Assembly (NCBI GenBank): GCA_934373235.1
Contig: CAKROW010000039.1
Location: forward strand, 1 to 25,244
Direction of reading: 5' to 3'
Length of the DNA: 25,244 nt
Origin: an uncultured Blautia sp.
Lineage (GTDB): Bacteria; Bacillota; Clostridia; Lachnospirales; Lachnospiraceae
A program made the position numbers and the translations under genes. Positions 15,101 to 21,775 of the stretch are shown piece by piece (the first letter of the stretch is position 1; each line of letters begins with the position of its first letter). Below the pieces are notes generated by a model, which saw only the letters and a program-made list of their open reading frames with translations, was not told where the DNA came from and ran no database searches.

Positions 15101-17203
15101 TATAATGTATCAGATCCATCCATGGTATGGACTTTTGACAAAAAAGGAATTGCAACTATCACAAAGAAAACCAGCGGATACTGGAAACGTGATGAAAATG
15201 CACCGGATACAAACAGCTATTTCATCGGAACCGATTACAGGATCACAGGAATTTCCGAGGGAACTGTAACAGCAACAGGAACTCCTGTAGATCAGACCAA
15301 TTCACCGGAACCGGTAAAGATCACAATTAAGGTCACAAAGGGTGACGGACAGGATACTGATAATAAGAAGCTTGCAGAGGAAGGCATCCAGAGTGCTGTT
15401 TCCTACATTACCGGCACACACAGTGAGAGCGGTTACAGCTATGGAAATGAATGGCTTGTCTATGCTCTTTTAAGAAGCGGACAGACAGTAGATCAGAGTG
15501 TACTTGATAACTACTATAATTCTGTATGCCAGACAGTAAAGAGCTGGAATGAAAATCAGAAACCTACAGATCTGGAGAGAGTGGCACTGGCACTGGCAGC
15601 CATGGGAAAAGATATCACAGATGTAAATGGTATGAATCTGGCTGCAATGATCTATAATTCATCAAAACTTGAAGATGGCTCCAATGAGCTGATCTATGCA
15701 CTGATAGCACTGGACAGCGCAGATATCACTATTCCCTCTGATGCAAAATGGTCCAGGGCAGACATGATAAAGACACTGGAAACTTTCCAGAATGAGAACA
15801 GTGGCGGTATCGGACTGAGCCAGGGTGGTGTTGGCGGAAGTGCAGATATAACAGCAATGGCACTTCAGGCACTGGCAAAATACAGAAACACAAACACAGT
15901 TGCAAAGAGAATTTCTGAGAGAGCAGTGGAATATCTGAAGAACAGGCTTGGTGACGATTTCGGATACGGAACATCAGAGAGTACAGCACAGGTACTTCTT
16001 GCACTTGCGGAAATGGGGACGGATCCTGCAGCAAGTGACGGTGCTTTTGGTGTAAACAATATGAACCTGGTCACAAACCTTATGAGCTATGTACAGAGTG
16101 ACGGAGGTTTTGCACATTCTTCAGCAGTGACAAAATCTTCTGAGATGTCCACAGTTCAGGCACTTCAGGCACTGGATGCCTATGTGAGATCCAGAGATGG
16201 AAAAACAGGTTACTGGGATCTGAAGAACAAAGGTGAGCATACCCACACATGGAACACAGGAAAAGTAACAAAAGAATCCACATGCAAAGAAAAAGGTACA
16301 AAGCTTTATGCATGCAGTATCTGCGGTGAGACAAAGACAGAGGTCCTTGCTCTTGCAGAGCATAAATATAAAAACTGGAAAACAGTAAGTGCAGCAACTG
16401 TATTTGTACCGGAGAAACAGGAAGGTACCTGTACAGTATGCGGCAAAAAAACAACAAAAGACGCTGGCAAAAAGCTTGATGCAACCGTTAAGCTCAGCAG
16501 GACAGCTCTTACCCTTAAGTTAAGACAGTCCGCAACTGTAAAGGCTACAGGACTTGCAAAGGGAGATTCCGTTGAGAGCTGGAAATCTTTAAACAAGAGT
16601 GTCGCAACTGTAGATAAGAACGGCAAGATCACAGCAACCTCCAAAGAAGGAAAAGCAACCATCGAAGTAACTCTTGCCAGCGGAAAGACAGCAACAGTAG
16701 CAGTTACTGTAAAGATGATCAGAACAAAAAATGTTACAAAAGTACCGAAGACCATCACACTTACAACAGGTAAGAAATATACCCTGAAGCCTGTAGTTAC
16801 ACCATCCGATTCTCAGGAGAAGGTTGTTTACTGGAGCGGAAACAAAAAGATCGCCACAGTAAGCAGCAAGGGTGTTATCACAGCAGTAAAACCGGGAAAA
16901 GTAAATATCGCAGTGAAATCCGGAAAGCATAAAGTTCTTGTAACAGTAACAGTCAAAGCTCCGGCACCGAAAGCGATCAAAAATGTTCCTGCAAATAAGA
17001 CAGTTGCCAAAGGCAAATCCTTCACATTAAAACCACAGCTTTCCCCGGCAGGAAGTGCAGCAAAGATCACCTATGTATCCGGTGACAAAAAGATTGCCAC
17101 AGTAGATGCAAAGGGTAAAGTAACAGGAAAGAAAAAAGGAACTGCAGTGATCACAGTGAAAGCAGGAAAACTGACAGTGAAATGCAGGGTAACTGTTAAA
17201 TAA
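12143..17203 (+). CDS. Large secreted surface protein with beta-repeat, FIVAR, Ig-like and cyclase-toroid domains
   Basis: A 1686-residue exported protein. A signal peptide (residues 1-31) ends PVQA-AD. A low-complexity acidic region follows (35-100). Two GLUG/beta-helix-like regions with repeated GTLDGKGH, GTIRNCY and GVFDGQGH turns lie at about 110-320 and 406-623. They flank a FIVAR-type helical module (323-395). Ig-like or beta-sandwich segments span about 630-1066. A squalene-cyclase/prenyltransferase-like alpha-toroid covers about 1073-1361, with repeated ITAMALQALAKY and STAQVLLALAEMG helices. A CxxC module (YACSICGE, GTCTVCGK) is at 1364-1443. Three Big_2-type Ig domains end the protein. 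There is no LPXTG anchor. The architecture suggests glycan adhesion or ligand binding on the cell surface; the ligand is unknown. The start is fixed by AAGGAG 6 bases upstream. Confidence 0.85.
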   Translation: MKKGKSAGGKRILSWSLSAAMLFTGIAPVQAADMFTDQTEVLAESTEDMEVSEGSVQEIPESDGFSTGTEDVQEGFSSGDPVDEFSAGTVDDVEEADAAVPTGNVSNVISSAADFPTGGIPAGETYELAADITLTSGQQISSIEGTLDGKGHVITLADKPLADQVSGVIQNLGVTGSAVLSLSDGQGSMANTVTGTIRNCYSTANSEAASGWMDTIGGLAGNLKGTVQNCYFAGSTDSMGGGVAGYNSSSYKIVHTLWTSGMSAVGMGSMNNTSEDSAKKVTADQIKASVSVLNTDLADTGYYWVLPTDGRNNGLPVLAEGQPAAGETDWSGLNAVITSAKELNEADYTEATWKAVSDALAEAEAMVSEGTASQSEADAQAKKLTDTIAALKKKKPSAPVAAPADASKIVHITSSSQLEDIFGGTEGKYYVLDQDITLDGSYMNFADLNGVFDGQGHTVTLNGSWGMFKRVGENGVVQNTAFKGTIGNVSSVTGVLGDNIYGAVINCSVDVSGTYASGFATKLSGGVIINCIATGESPKGAFFETYSEKNGTGLVKNSYWLDSLSMPSVPEGVLTGSNARSEVEMKTLELVDLLNTNKGDNGTKWGQNSDGFPYFGENQSYTPDTEIWPEIPGENRYQVKFTSCNGSESEVLTDSRLQVSPDLVNKFKVAGTLSLEGYTAPEGSHLEWSCTNMKPADAMAMNLSGGELFVYKNGKALITATQVNSDGSSEVVGYVSVLSSTKKIEAIKLFIDGQDVTNGSCTVAGSESKNIQVKAKYEGENDYRDMAYSSFLYKAADHSLIKNEDVYSSFAFVKPGTSSITVTSRMWQDVSASVEVTSAYVPIEAIIPGISGNQEIHGRNANSDGQETDGRVAFNPIPGSAVVTPANASFAGNWTISSSDDTIGYYDNGSKVYVPKQAGTVTYTAEIQDTDPATGNVNTITGSSQVTYVYKNPLTTVTSPVSEVTVRSGESQDVDLSFTGVLSDQGYNVSDPSMVWTFDKKGIATITKKTSGYWKRDENAPDTNSYFIGTDYRITGISEGTVTATGTPVDQTNSPEPVKITIKVTKGDGQDTDNKKLAEEGIQSAVSYITGTHSESGYSYGNEWLVYALLRSGQTVDQSVLDNYYNSVCQTVKSWNENQKPTDLERVALALAAMGKDITDVNGMNLAAMIYNSSKLEDGSNELIYALIALDSADITIPSDAKWSRADMIKTLETFQNENSGGIGLSQGGVGGSADITAMALQALAKYRNTNTVAKRISERAVEYLKNRLGDDFGYGTSESTAQVLLALAEMGTDPAASDGAFGVNNMNLVTNLMSYVQSDGGFAHSSAVTKSSEMSTVQALQALDAYVRSRDGKTGYWDLKNKGEHTHTWNTGKVTKESTCKEKGTKLYACSICGETKTEVLALAEHKYKNWKTVSAATVFVPEKQEGTCTVCGKKTTKDAGKKLDATVKLSRTALTLKLRQSATVKATGLAKGDSVESWKSLNKSVATVDKNGKITATSKEGKATIEVTLASGKTATVAVTVKMIRTKNVTKVPKTITLTTGKKYTLKPVVTPSDSQEKVVYWSGNKKIATVSSKGVITAVKPGKVNIAVKSGKHKVLVTVTVKAPAPKAIKNVPANKTVAKGKSFTLKPQLSPAGSAAKITYVSGDKKIATVDAKGKVTGKKKGTAVITVKAGKLTVKCRVTVK

Positions 17204-17250
17204 CAGTTGATGTTCACGGAGTGAACAATAACGAAATAATAAAAGAGACC

Positions 17251-17290
17251 GGGTCCGGGGGTGTTTTGTGATTGAAATGCCCCCGGATCT
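17251..17290 (+). terminator. Hairpin ending the surface-protein transcript
   Basis: GGTCCGGGGGTG (17252-17263) pairs with TGCCCCCGGATC (17278-17289), including a few G-T pairs, about 50 bp after the stop. The T-run is poor (ATGTTATAATTT), so efficiency is uncertain. The 3' arm lies between the -35 and -10 of the next promoter. Confidence 0.55.
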
Positions 17291-17300
17291 ATGTTATAAT
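17272..17300 (+). promoter_or_regulatory. Promoter of the cobalamin riboswitch transcript
   Basis: TTGAAA (17272-17277) and TATAAT (17295-17300) with a 17-bp spacer. Transcription would begin near 17307, directly before the riboswitch aptamer. Confidence 0.8.
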
Positions 17301-17325
17301 TTCACCTGATAATTGAATACATAAA

Positions 17326-17550
17326 GTAATGAAAACAATTACCGGTTTTAAGTTCTCTGCCATAGTGGCAGAGCCAAGAGGGAACAGGGTGAGAATCCCA
17401 GGCAGTCGTGCTACTGTATGTGTCGGTCCATTGCTGTGAGCAGCAGATGGCCGGATCTTTCTGGATCCATTGTGTATATACATGAGAAGGTGAAAGATCG
17501 TAATAACATAAGCCAGGATACCTGCTTAAAGCTGCTACCAATTATTACAC
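17326..17550 (+). promoter_or_regulatory. Cobalamin (adenosylcobalamin-type) riboswitch
   Basis: The conserved blocks occur in order: a P2-type hairpin CTCTGCC/GGCAGAG, then AGAGGGAAC, GGTGAGAATCCC, a GGCAG...CTACTGT block, a variable stem, GAAGGTGAAAGATC, and the 3' signature AGCCAGGATACCTGC at 17511-17525. The outer helix can be closed by GTAAT (17326-17330) and ATTAC (17544-17548). No cobalamin synthesis or transport gene follows, which is unusual. Possible targets are a 41-codon frame (17561-17686) or the LRR gene further on. Confidence 0.92.
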
Positions 17551-17560
17551 GCAATGATAA

Positions 17561-17686
17561 ATGGAGTGGGAAATTGTCTTATTTGTGTACCTGTTTTTCT
17601 GGTATACAGGACATTTTTCCGGATTCAGGGATATTGCGGTAGCAGACGGTATTGTTTATGAAATATATAAATCCTGTCAGAGTTAG
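17561..17686 (+). CDS. Doubtful 41-residue open frame after the riboswitch
   Basis: An ATG at 17561 opens a 41-codon frame ending TAG at 17686, at the base of the next terminator. The product starts MEWEIVLFVYLFFWY, a hydrophobic segment that could span the membrane, followed by a polar tail. There is no Shine-Dalgarno sequence before the ATG, and a possible terminator hairpin (17587-17618) lies inside it. It may be a real riboswitch-controlled small protein, the trimmed start of a lost gene, or chance. I recognise no family. Confidence 0.2.
   Translation: MEWEIVLFVYLFFWYTGHFSGFRDIAVADGIVYEIYKSCQS
17587..17618 (+). terminator. Possible expression-platform terminator of the riboswitch
   Basis: GTACCTGT (17587-17594) and ACAGGAC (17606-17612) form a stem with one bulged A, followed by ATTTTT. 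It lies about 40 nt after the aptamer, where a transcription-attenuating terminator would be expected. Confidence 0.5.
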
Positions 17687-17722
17687 AGTGCGATATCATG
17701 GAGATATTGTGCTCTTTTTTGT
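17687..17722 (+). terminator. Strong terminator after the riboswitch region
   Basis: GAGTGCGATATC pairs with GATATTGTGCTC over 12 bp (with G-T pairs) around a short loop, followed by TTTTTT. It lies between the riboswitch and the LRR gene and could be riboswitch-controlled. Confidence 0.88.
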
Positions 17723-17809
17723 TGAATCAGATAAGCAGTCTGAGGAACGGCTACCGGGTTATGAGCAGTCAGAGAAGCGGATGGCAGATATCCGCTTGGT
17801 TATCAATGA

Positions 17810-18667
17810 ATGGGTGGGAGTATGACATATTACAAAACGCTGGTATGGAATGTGGAAAGAGACAGCAGAAAAATATTCAGACGCGGAGATACATTAAAAA
17901 GAACAGATCGGAAAATAGTGATCGATTCTCCATATATCAAGGTGGAGGATGCTGCGTTAAAGAATAATATACGTGTTCAGGAGCTGGAACTTGGCGACGG
18001 GGTGGAAGAGATCGGAATCGGGAGTTTTCAGGGGTGTACAAGGCTGAGAACCTGTTACTGCAGAAATGTGCGGATCATCCGCAGAGCTGCATTTGAGAAC
18101 TGCGTAAATCTTCGGGGGATCGATCTTTCTGATGAGATGGAGTACATAGGGAAAGGGGTTTTTTCCAGATGCAAAAGACTTCGCAATATTACTTTCCCGG
18201 AAAATTCCAGAATCACAGAGATCCCGGCAGAAGCTTTTGCAGAGTGCAGGGAATTGAACAATGTACAGCTTTCAGAGCAGATCCGTGTGATCGGTGAAAA
18301 AGCATTTTATAAATGTACAGAGCTGAAAGAGATCGTTCTTCCGGGAAATCTTGTGGATATCCGCAGAGAGGCTTTCTGCGAAAATGGAATGGAGGAGATT
18401 ATTTTGCCGGAAGGCCTCCTGAAGATTGGAGACAGTGCGTTCCTTAAATGCAGAAATCTACGTAATATACAGATTCCGGAAAGCGTCACCAGGATAGGAA
18501 AGTGGGCATTTCACGGCTGTGATAACCTGGGAACCCTGGTTATCCCCGGCAATCCCCGACTGATCGGCGACTGGTTTATCAACAGAAAGACCACAGTTCG
18601 ATGCAGAAAAGGGTCGTATGTGGAAAGGTATTGTGTGAAGAACGGATTTAGGGTAGAGTATATGTGA
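17810..18667 (+). CDS. BspA-type leucine-rich repeat protein, apparently cytosolic
   Basis: A 285-residue protein made almost wholly of about eight LRR_5 (BspA/Treponema pallidum-type) repeats of roughly 23 residues, with the recurring pattern I-x2-IG-x2-AF-x2-C-x2-L-x2-I-x-LP (for example IGEKAFYKCTELKEIVLPGN). It ends in the common YVERYCVKNG cap. Relatives are mostly secreted surface proteins, but this one has no signal peptide, membrane segment or anchor. The start may be 17810 (MGGSMTYY) or ATG 17822; neither has a well-spaced ribosome binding site. No promoter is evident after the strong terminator at 17722, so its expression may depend on read-through from the cobalamin riboswitch transcript. 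Confidence 0.82.
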   Translation: MGGSMTYYKTLVWNVERDSRKIFRRGDTLKRTDRKIVIDSPYIKVEDAALKNNIRVQELELGDGVEEIGIGSFQGCTRLRTCYCRNVRIIRRAAFENCVNLRGIDLSDEMEYIGKGVFSRCKRLRNITFPENSRITEIPAEAFAECRELNNVQLSEQIRVIGEKAFYKCTELKEIVLPGNLVDIRREAFCENGMEEIILPEGLLKIGDSAFLKCRNLRNIQIPESVTRIGKWAFHGCDNLGTLVIPGNPRLIGDWFINRKTTVRCRKGSYVERYCVKNGFRVEYM

Positions 18668-18716
18668 AAAAAAGATCCACTGGCATTTTTGTGAGCGTGC
18701 CGGTGGGTCTTTTTCT
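18665..18716 (+). terminator. Rho-independent terminator of the LRR gene
   Basis: AAAAAGATCCACTGGCA pairs with TGCCGGTGGGTCTTTTT (G-T pairs included) around TTTTTGTGAGCG, overlapping the stop codon region of the LRR gene. Confidence 0.92.
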
Positions 18717-18732
18717 GTGGGAAAATAAATGC

Positions 18733-18759
18733 TATAATCATAAACAAAACATCAGGAGG
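18733..18759 (+). promoter_or_regulatory. -10 element and orphan Shine-Dalgarno before the transglutaminase gene
   Basis: TATAAT at 18733-18738 is a good -10, with only a weak T-rich -35. AGGAGG at 18754-18759 is a perfect Shine-Dalgarno but has no in-frame start at normal spacing. The next in-frame start is at 18832, beyond a repeat element and a stop codon at 18820. Confidence 0.5.
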
Positions 18760-18770
18760 AACCGGAGCCT

Positions 18771-18813
18771 GTTTGAAAATCATTCCGGCACATGCAGAAA
18801 GCCTTTTTCAAAC
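18771..18813. repeat. Short (43-bp) derivative of the MITE-like element
   Basis: GTTTGAAAA (18771-18779) and TTTTTCAAAC (18804-18813) form inverted ends. The inner segments CATTCCGG and GCAGAAAGCC match the two ends of the 146-bp element at 2720-2865. It sits between the orphan AGGAGG and the transglutaminase start codon. Confidence 0.55.
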
Positions 18814-18831
18814 ACGCTCTAAAGAATCAGT

Positions 18832-19854
18832 ATGGAACCATACTATTACACACATATGTCAAAGAGATGCCAGGCTGTGTATCATAATATCCTTCAGGGG
18901 GTGACGGCGCTGGCAGAGGAATTTCAGATACCGGCGCTGGAGACGGATGAGCTGTATGAGGTGTTTTTCCAGATGAGGCTGGATCATCCGGAGATATTCT
19001 GGGTTACGGGATTTAAATACCGGTATTTTAAGGATTCACCCAACTATATATTTATCCCTGAGTATCTGTTTGATAAGGGAAAGATCCGCGAACATCAGAA
19101 GGCGATGAATGCCAGGGTTGAGAAGCTGGTACGGCCTGCACAGAAACTTTCCGAGTGGGATAAAGAGAAATATGTTCATGATTTTATCTGCCGGAATGTC
19201 CACTATGACAAACTGAAAAAAGCCTACTCCCACGAGATCATCGGCCCACTGGGACAGGGAGTCGGGGTCTGTGAGGGAATTGCCAAGGCAGTGAAGATCC
19301 TTCTGGATCAGCTTGGAATATGGTGCATGATAGCCATTTGTGGAAATAACCCGGAGAAAGGTATCAAATACCGTCATACCTGGAATATTGTAAAGATCGG
19401 AAAGAAATATTACCACCTGGATGTAACCTTTGATAATACTTTGAGTAGTGAGGATATCCGTTATGATTATTTTAATCTGGATGACAGAAATATTTTCCGG
19501 GATCATGAACCGCTGATCGCACCGGCACCGTCCTGTACAGATAATGATCATTTTTATTACAAAGAGAAGAAGCTGTCCTTTACCAGGCAGGAGGATGTTT
19601 ACAAACGATCTCTCCAGGCTGCAAAAAAAGGAAGGAAGCTTACTTTTCACTGGCGGGGAGGATATCTTACAAGAGAGGTTTTCGGGGAACTTCTGGATCT
19701 GATCCGAAAGGCAGGAGAAGAACGGGGAAAAACAGCTATCATTAGTCTGAACTGGCCCCAGGCAGTGCTTTCCCTGTACTATACAGATCAGAAGATCCAG
19801 GAGACTGTTACAATGGAAGAAGCAAATGAAGGGGAAAGCGAGGCAGATAAATGA
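18832..19854 (+). CDS. Transglutaminase-like (TGc) domain protein, cytosolic
   Basis: A 340-residue protein with a central papain-like transglutaminase core. The catalytic triad is visible: Cys147 in GQGVGVCEGIAKA, His182 in RHTWNIV and Asp197 in YHLDVTFD. Residues 1-130 are helical and charged (DFICRNVHYDKL leads into the core). Residues 255-335 form an alpha/beta C-terminal part of unknown role. No signal peptide or membrane segment is present, whereas many bacterial TGc proteins are exported. The activity could be peptide cleavage or crosslinking; the substrate is unknown. The start at 18832 follows an in-frame stop at 18820 and lacks a Shine-Dalgarno; ATG 18856 is an alternative. The stop overlaps the next start (ATGA). 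Confidence 0.83.
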   Translation: MEPYYYTHMSKRCQAVYHNILQGVTALAEEFQIPALETDELYEVFFQMRLDHPEIFWVTGFKYRYFKDSPNYIFIPEYLFDKGKIREHQKAMNARVEKLVRPAQKLSEWDKEKYVHDFICRNVHYDKLKKAYSHEIIGPLGQGVGVCEGIAKAVKILLDQLGIWCMIAICGNNPEKGIKYRHTWNIVKIGKKYYHLDVTFDNTLSSEDIRYDYFNLDDRNIFRDHEPLIAPAPSCTDNDHFYYKEKKLSFTRQEDVYKRSLQAAKKGRKLTFHWRGGYLTREVFGELLDLIRKAGEERGKTAIISLNWPQAVLSLYYTDQKIQETVTMEEANEGESEADK

Positions 19855-20390
19855 ACATATGCATTTACGGAGCGTCCAGTGCAGATCTGGAACAGAGCTA
19901 CTATGACCGTACAGAGGAATTTGGAACAGAACTTGGAAAAAGAGGCCACGGCCTTGTTTTCGGCGGAGGAAAGGAAGGCCTGATGGGGGCGGCGGCGCGG
20001 GGTGTTGCAGCGGAGAATGGATATATCCTGGGTATTGCGCCAGGGTTTTTTGACAAGCCGGGAGTATTGTATGAGAACTGTACGGAGTTTATTTTTACAG
20101 AGACTATGAGAGAGAGGAAATACCTTCTGGAAAGCAGATCTCAGGCGACTGTGGTTGTTCCGGGCGGCATCGGGACGTATGAGGAATTTTTTGAGATCCT
20201 GACATTAAAGAGTCTGGACCGTCTGGACAGGCCCATTGTTCTTTATAATATCAACGGTTATTATGACCTTATGAAAAAACTTCTGGAGCATACGGCAGAC
20301 CAGGCTTTTATGGGAAAAGAAGTTCTGGATCTGTGTAAATTTATGGATGATCCGAAAGAGATTCTGGATTACATAGAAAATTACAGATAA
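19851..20390 (+). CDS. LOG family protein (nucleoside monophosphate phosphoribohydrolase)
   Basis: A 179-residue Rossmann-fold protein of the LOG (formerly lysine decarboxylase-like, TIGR00730-type) family. The signature PGGIGTYEE is at residues 104-112, with GGGKEGLMGA at 38-47 and the substrate-binding region MRERK at 86-90. Characterised members hydrolyse nucleoside 5'-monophosphates (including cytokinin nucleotides) to base and ribose 5-phosphate. The bacterial role is often nucleotide salvage and is not proven here. The start codon overlaps the stop of the transglutaminase gene (ATGA), so the two are translationally coupled. Confidence 0.9.
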   Translation: MNICIYGASSADLEQSYYDRTEEFGTELGKRGHGLVFGGGKEGLMGAAARGVAAENGYILGIAPGFFDKPGVLYENCTEFIFTETMRERKYLLESRSQATVVVPGGIGTYEEFFEILTLKSLDRLDRPIVLYNINGYYDLMKKLLEHTADQAFMGKEVLDLCKFMDDPKEILDYIENYR

Positions 20391-20407
20391 ATAAGTCCAC
20401 AGAACAG

Positions 20408-20446
20408 AAAAATCCGCGGAAGCATACTGCATACCGCGGATTTTTT
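20408..20446. terminator. Bidirectional terminator between the LOG and glycerate kinase genes
   Basis: AAAAATCCGCGG (20408-20419) pairs with CCGCGGATTTTT (from 20434). T-runs on both strands suit the convergent genes on either side. Confidence 0.93.
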
Positions 20447-20457
20447 CATAGGAAGAG

Positions 20458-21600
20458 TTATTTATCGAATAATCGGATCAGGTTAAATACCTGAGTCACT
20501 GTAGCTTCCATATTGTGAGCTGCTTTTTGGGAGTCCATGGCATCTTCCAGGGTTCCTACTGCTCGGAGGATGGGGAAAAATGCGTCAATTCCATGATCGT
20601 TGCACTTCACGGCATCTTCTGTTACACAGCCGGAAAATGCTATAACTTTTTTTCCATATTTTTTGGCGATATTGGCAACGCCGATAGGGGCTTTTCCATA
20701 AACAGTCTGTCCATCCAGACGACCTTCTCCGGTAATAACGATATCAGCGTCCTTTACATATTCTTCAAGCTTGGTCTCTTCCAGAACGATTTTGATTCCG
20801 GATTCCAGAACTGCGTTGGTAAAGGCAAGGAACGCAAATCCAAGTCCGCCTGCGGCACCGGTTCCCGGGGTAACTGCACTTGCAGAGGGGTATTTTGCAA
20901 TGGTAAGCTCTGCGTAAGCTGCCAGCCACTGATCCATGTCGCGGATCATTTCCGGAGTGGCACCTTTCTGAGGTCCGAAGATGGCACTGCATCCCTGGTC
21001 ACCGCAGAGGATATTGGTAACGTCGCAGGCAACACGGAAACTGCAGTCTTTTAATTCCGGGATCACCTGGTCATCTGTGATCTGAGCAAGTTCTTTAAGT
21101 CCTCTGGCACCTGCGGGGACAGGTGTACCGTTTTTGTCCAGCATACCATAGCCGAGAGCCTGAAGCATTCCAACACCGCCGTCATTGGTGGCACTTCCGC
21201 CGATACCTACGATAAAGTGACGGCAGCCTTTGGAGATGGCATCACGGATAACTTCTCCGACACCGTATGTGGTTGTGTTCAGTGGATTACGGAGAGCATC
21301 TGGTACAAGGGTGATTCCTGCAGCACCGGACATTTCAACAATGGCTGTTTTGGAGGATTCAAGGATTCCATAGGTGCAGTTTACAGGCTGTTCCAGGGGA
21401 CCGGTGACAGTGACGGTCTGAAGGGCTCCGCCCATTCCAAGTGTAAGTGCTTCTACAGTTCCTTCGCCTCCGTCAGCAAGAGGACGGACTGCGGTATCTG
21501 CATCGGGATATACATTCAAGATGCCTTTTCTGATAGCCTCACCTGCTTCCAGGGAGGAAAGGCTTCCTTTTAATGAATCAATTGCAATGACAGCTTTCAT
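20458..21600 (-). CDS. garK: Glycerate kinase (GarK/GlxK family)
   Basis: A 380-residue type I glycerate kinase, full length for the family. It begins MKAVIAIDSLKGSLSSLEAG and has the LADGGEGTVEAL motif (residues 41-52), the GVGMLQALG/GIGGSATNDGG glycine-rich region and the late GEGRLDGQTVYGKAP motif. It phosphorylates D-glycerate with ATP to 2- or 3-phosphoglycerate, feeding glycolysis; GarK-type enzymes usually give 2-phosphoglycerate. It is divergent from a CdaR-type regulator gene, the classical regulator of glycerate and sugar-diacid genes. GAAAGGA lies about 9 bases before the ATG, and a TATAAT -10 lies at 21664-21669 on the minus strand. Confidence 0.94.
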   Translation of the reverse strand: MKAVIAIDSLKGSLSSLEAGEAIRKGILNVYPDADTAVRPLADGGEGTVEALTLGMGGALQTVTVTGPLEQPVNCTYGILESSKTAIVEMSGAAGITLVPDALRNPLNTTTYGVGEVIRDAISKGCRHFIVGIGGSATNDGGVGMLQALGYGMLDKNGTPVPAGARGLKELAQITDDQVIPELKDCSFRVACDVTNILCGDQGCSAIFGPQKGATPEMIRDMDQWLAAYAELTIAKYPSASAVTPGTGAAGGLGFAFLAFTNAVLESGIKIVLEETKLEEYVKDADIVITGEGRLDGQTVYGKAPIGVANIAKKYGKKVIAFSGCVTEDAVKCNDHGIDAFFPILRAVGTLEDAMDSQKAAHNMEATVTQVFNLIRLFDK

Positions 21601-21775
21601 GATTTAAGTTTCCTTTCAGAATATGTTTTGTGTATATGTAATCAGATCCGTTTTTCTGTGCTTATTATATCTGGAAAAAGGCAGGAATTAAATGGTATAT
21701 ACACTATGTTTTGATAAAATATTATGATAATATATGTTATATAGAACAGTTTCAGCCAGGCGGGAGGGAAGAAAA
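21601..21775. promoter_or_regulatory. Divergent control region of garK and cdaR
   Basis: On the minus strand TATAAT (21664-21669) serves garK, with a poor -35, as expected for an activator-dependent promoter. On the plus strand TTGATA (21711-21716) is a candidate -35 for cdaR, with several AT-rich -10 candidates between 21725 and 21742. The shared region is a natural site for CdaR binding. Confidence 0.5.
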
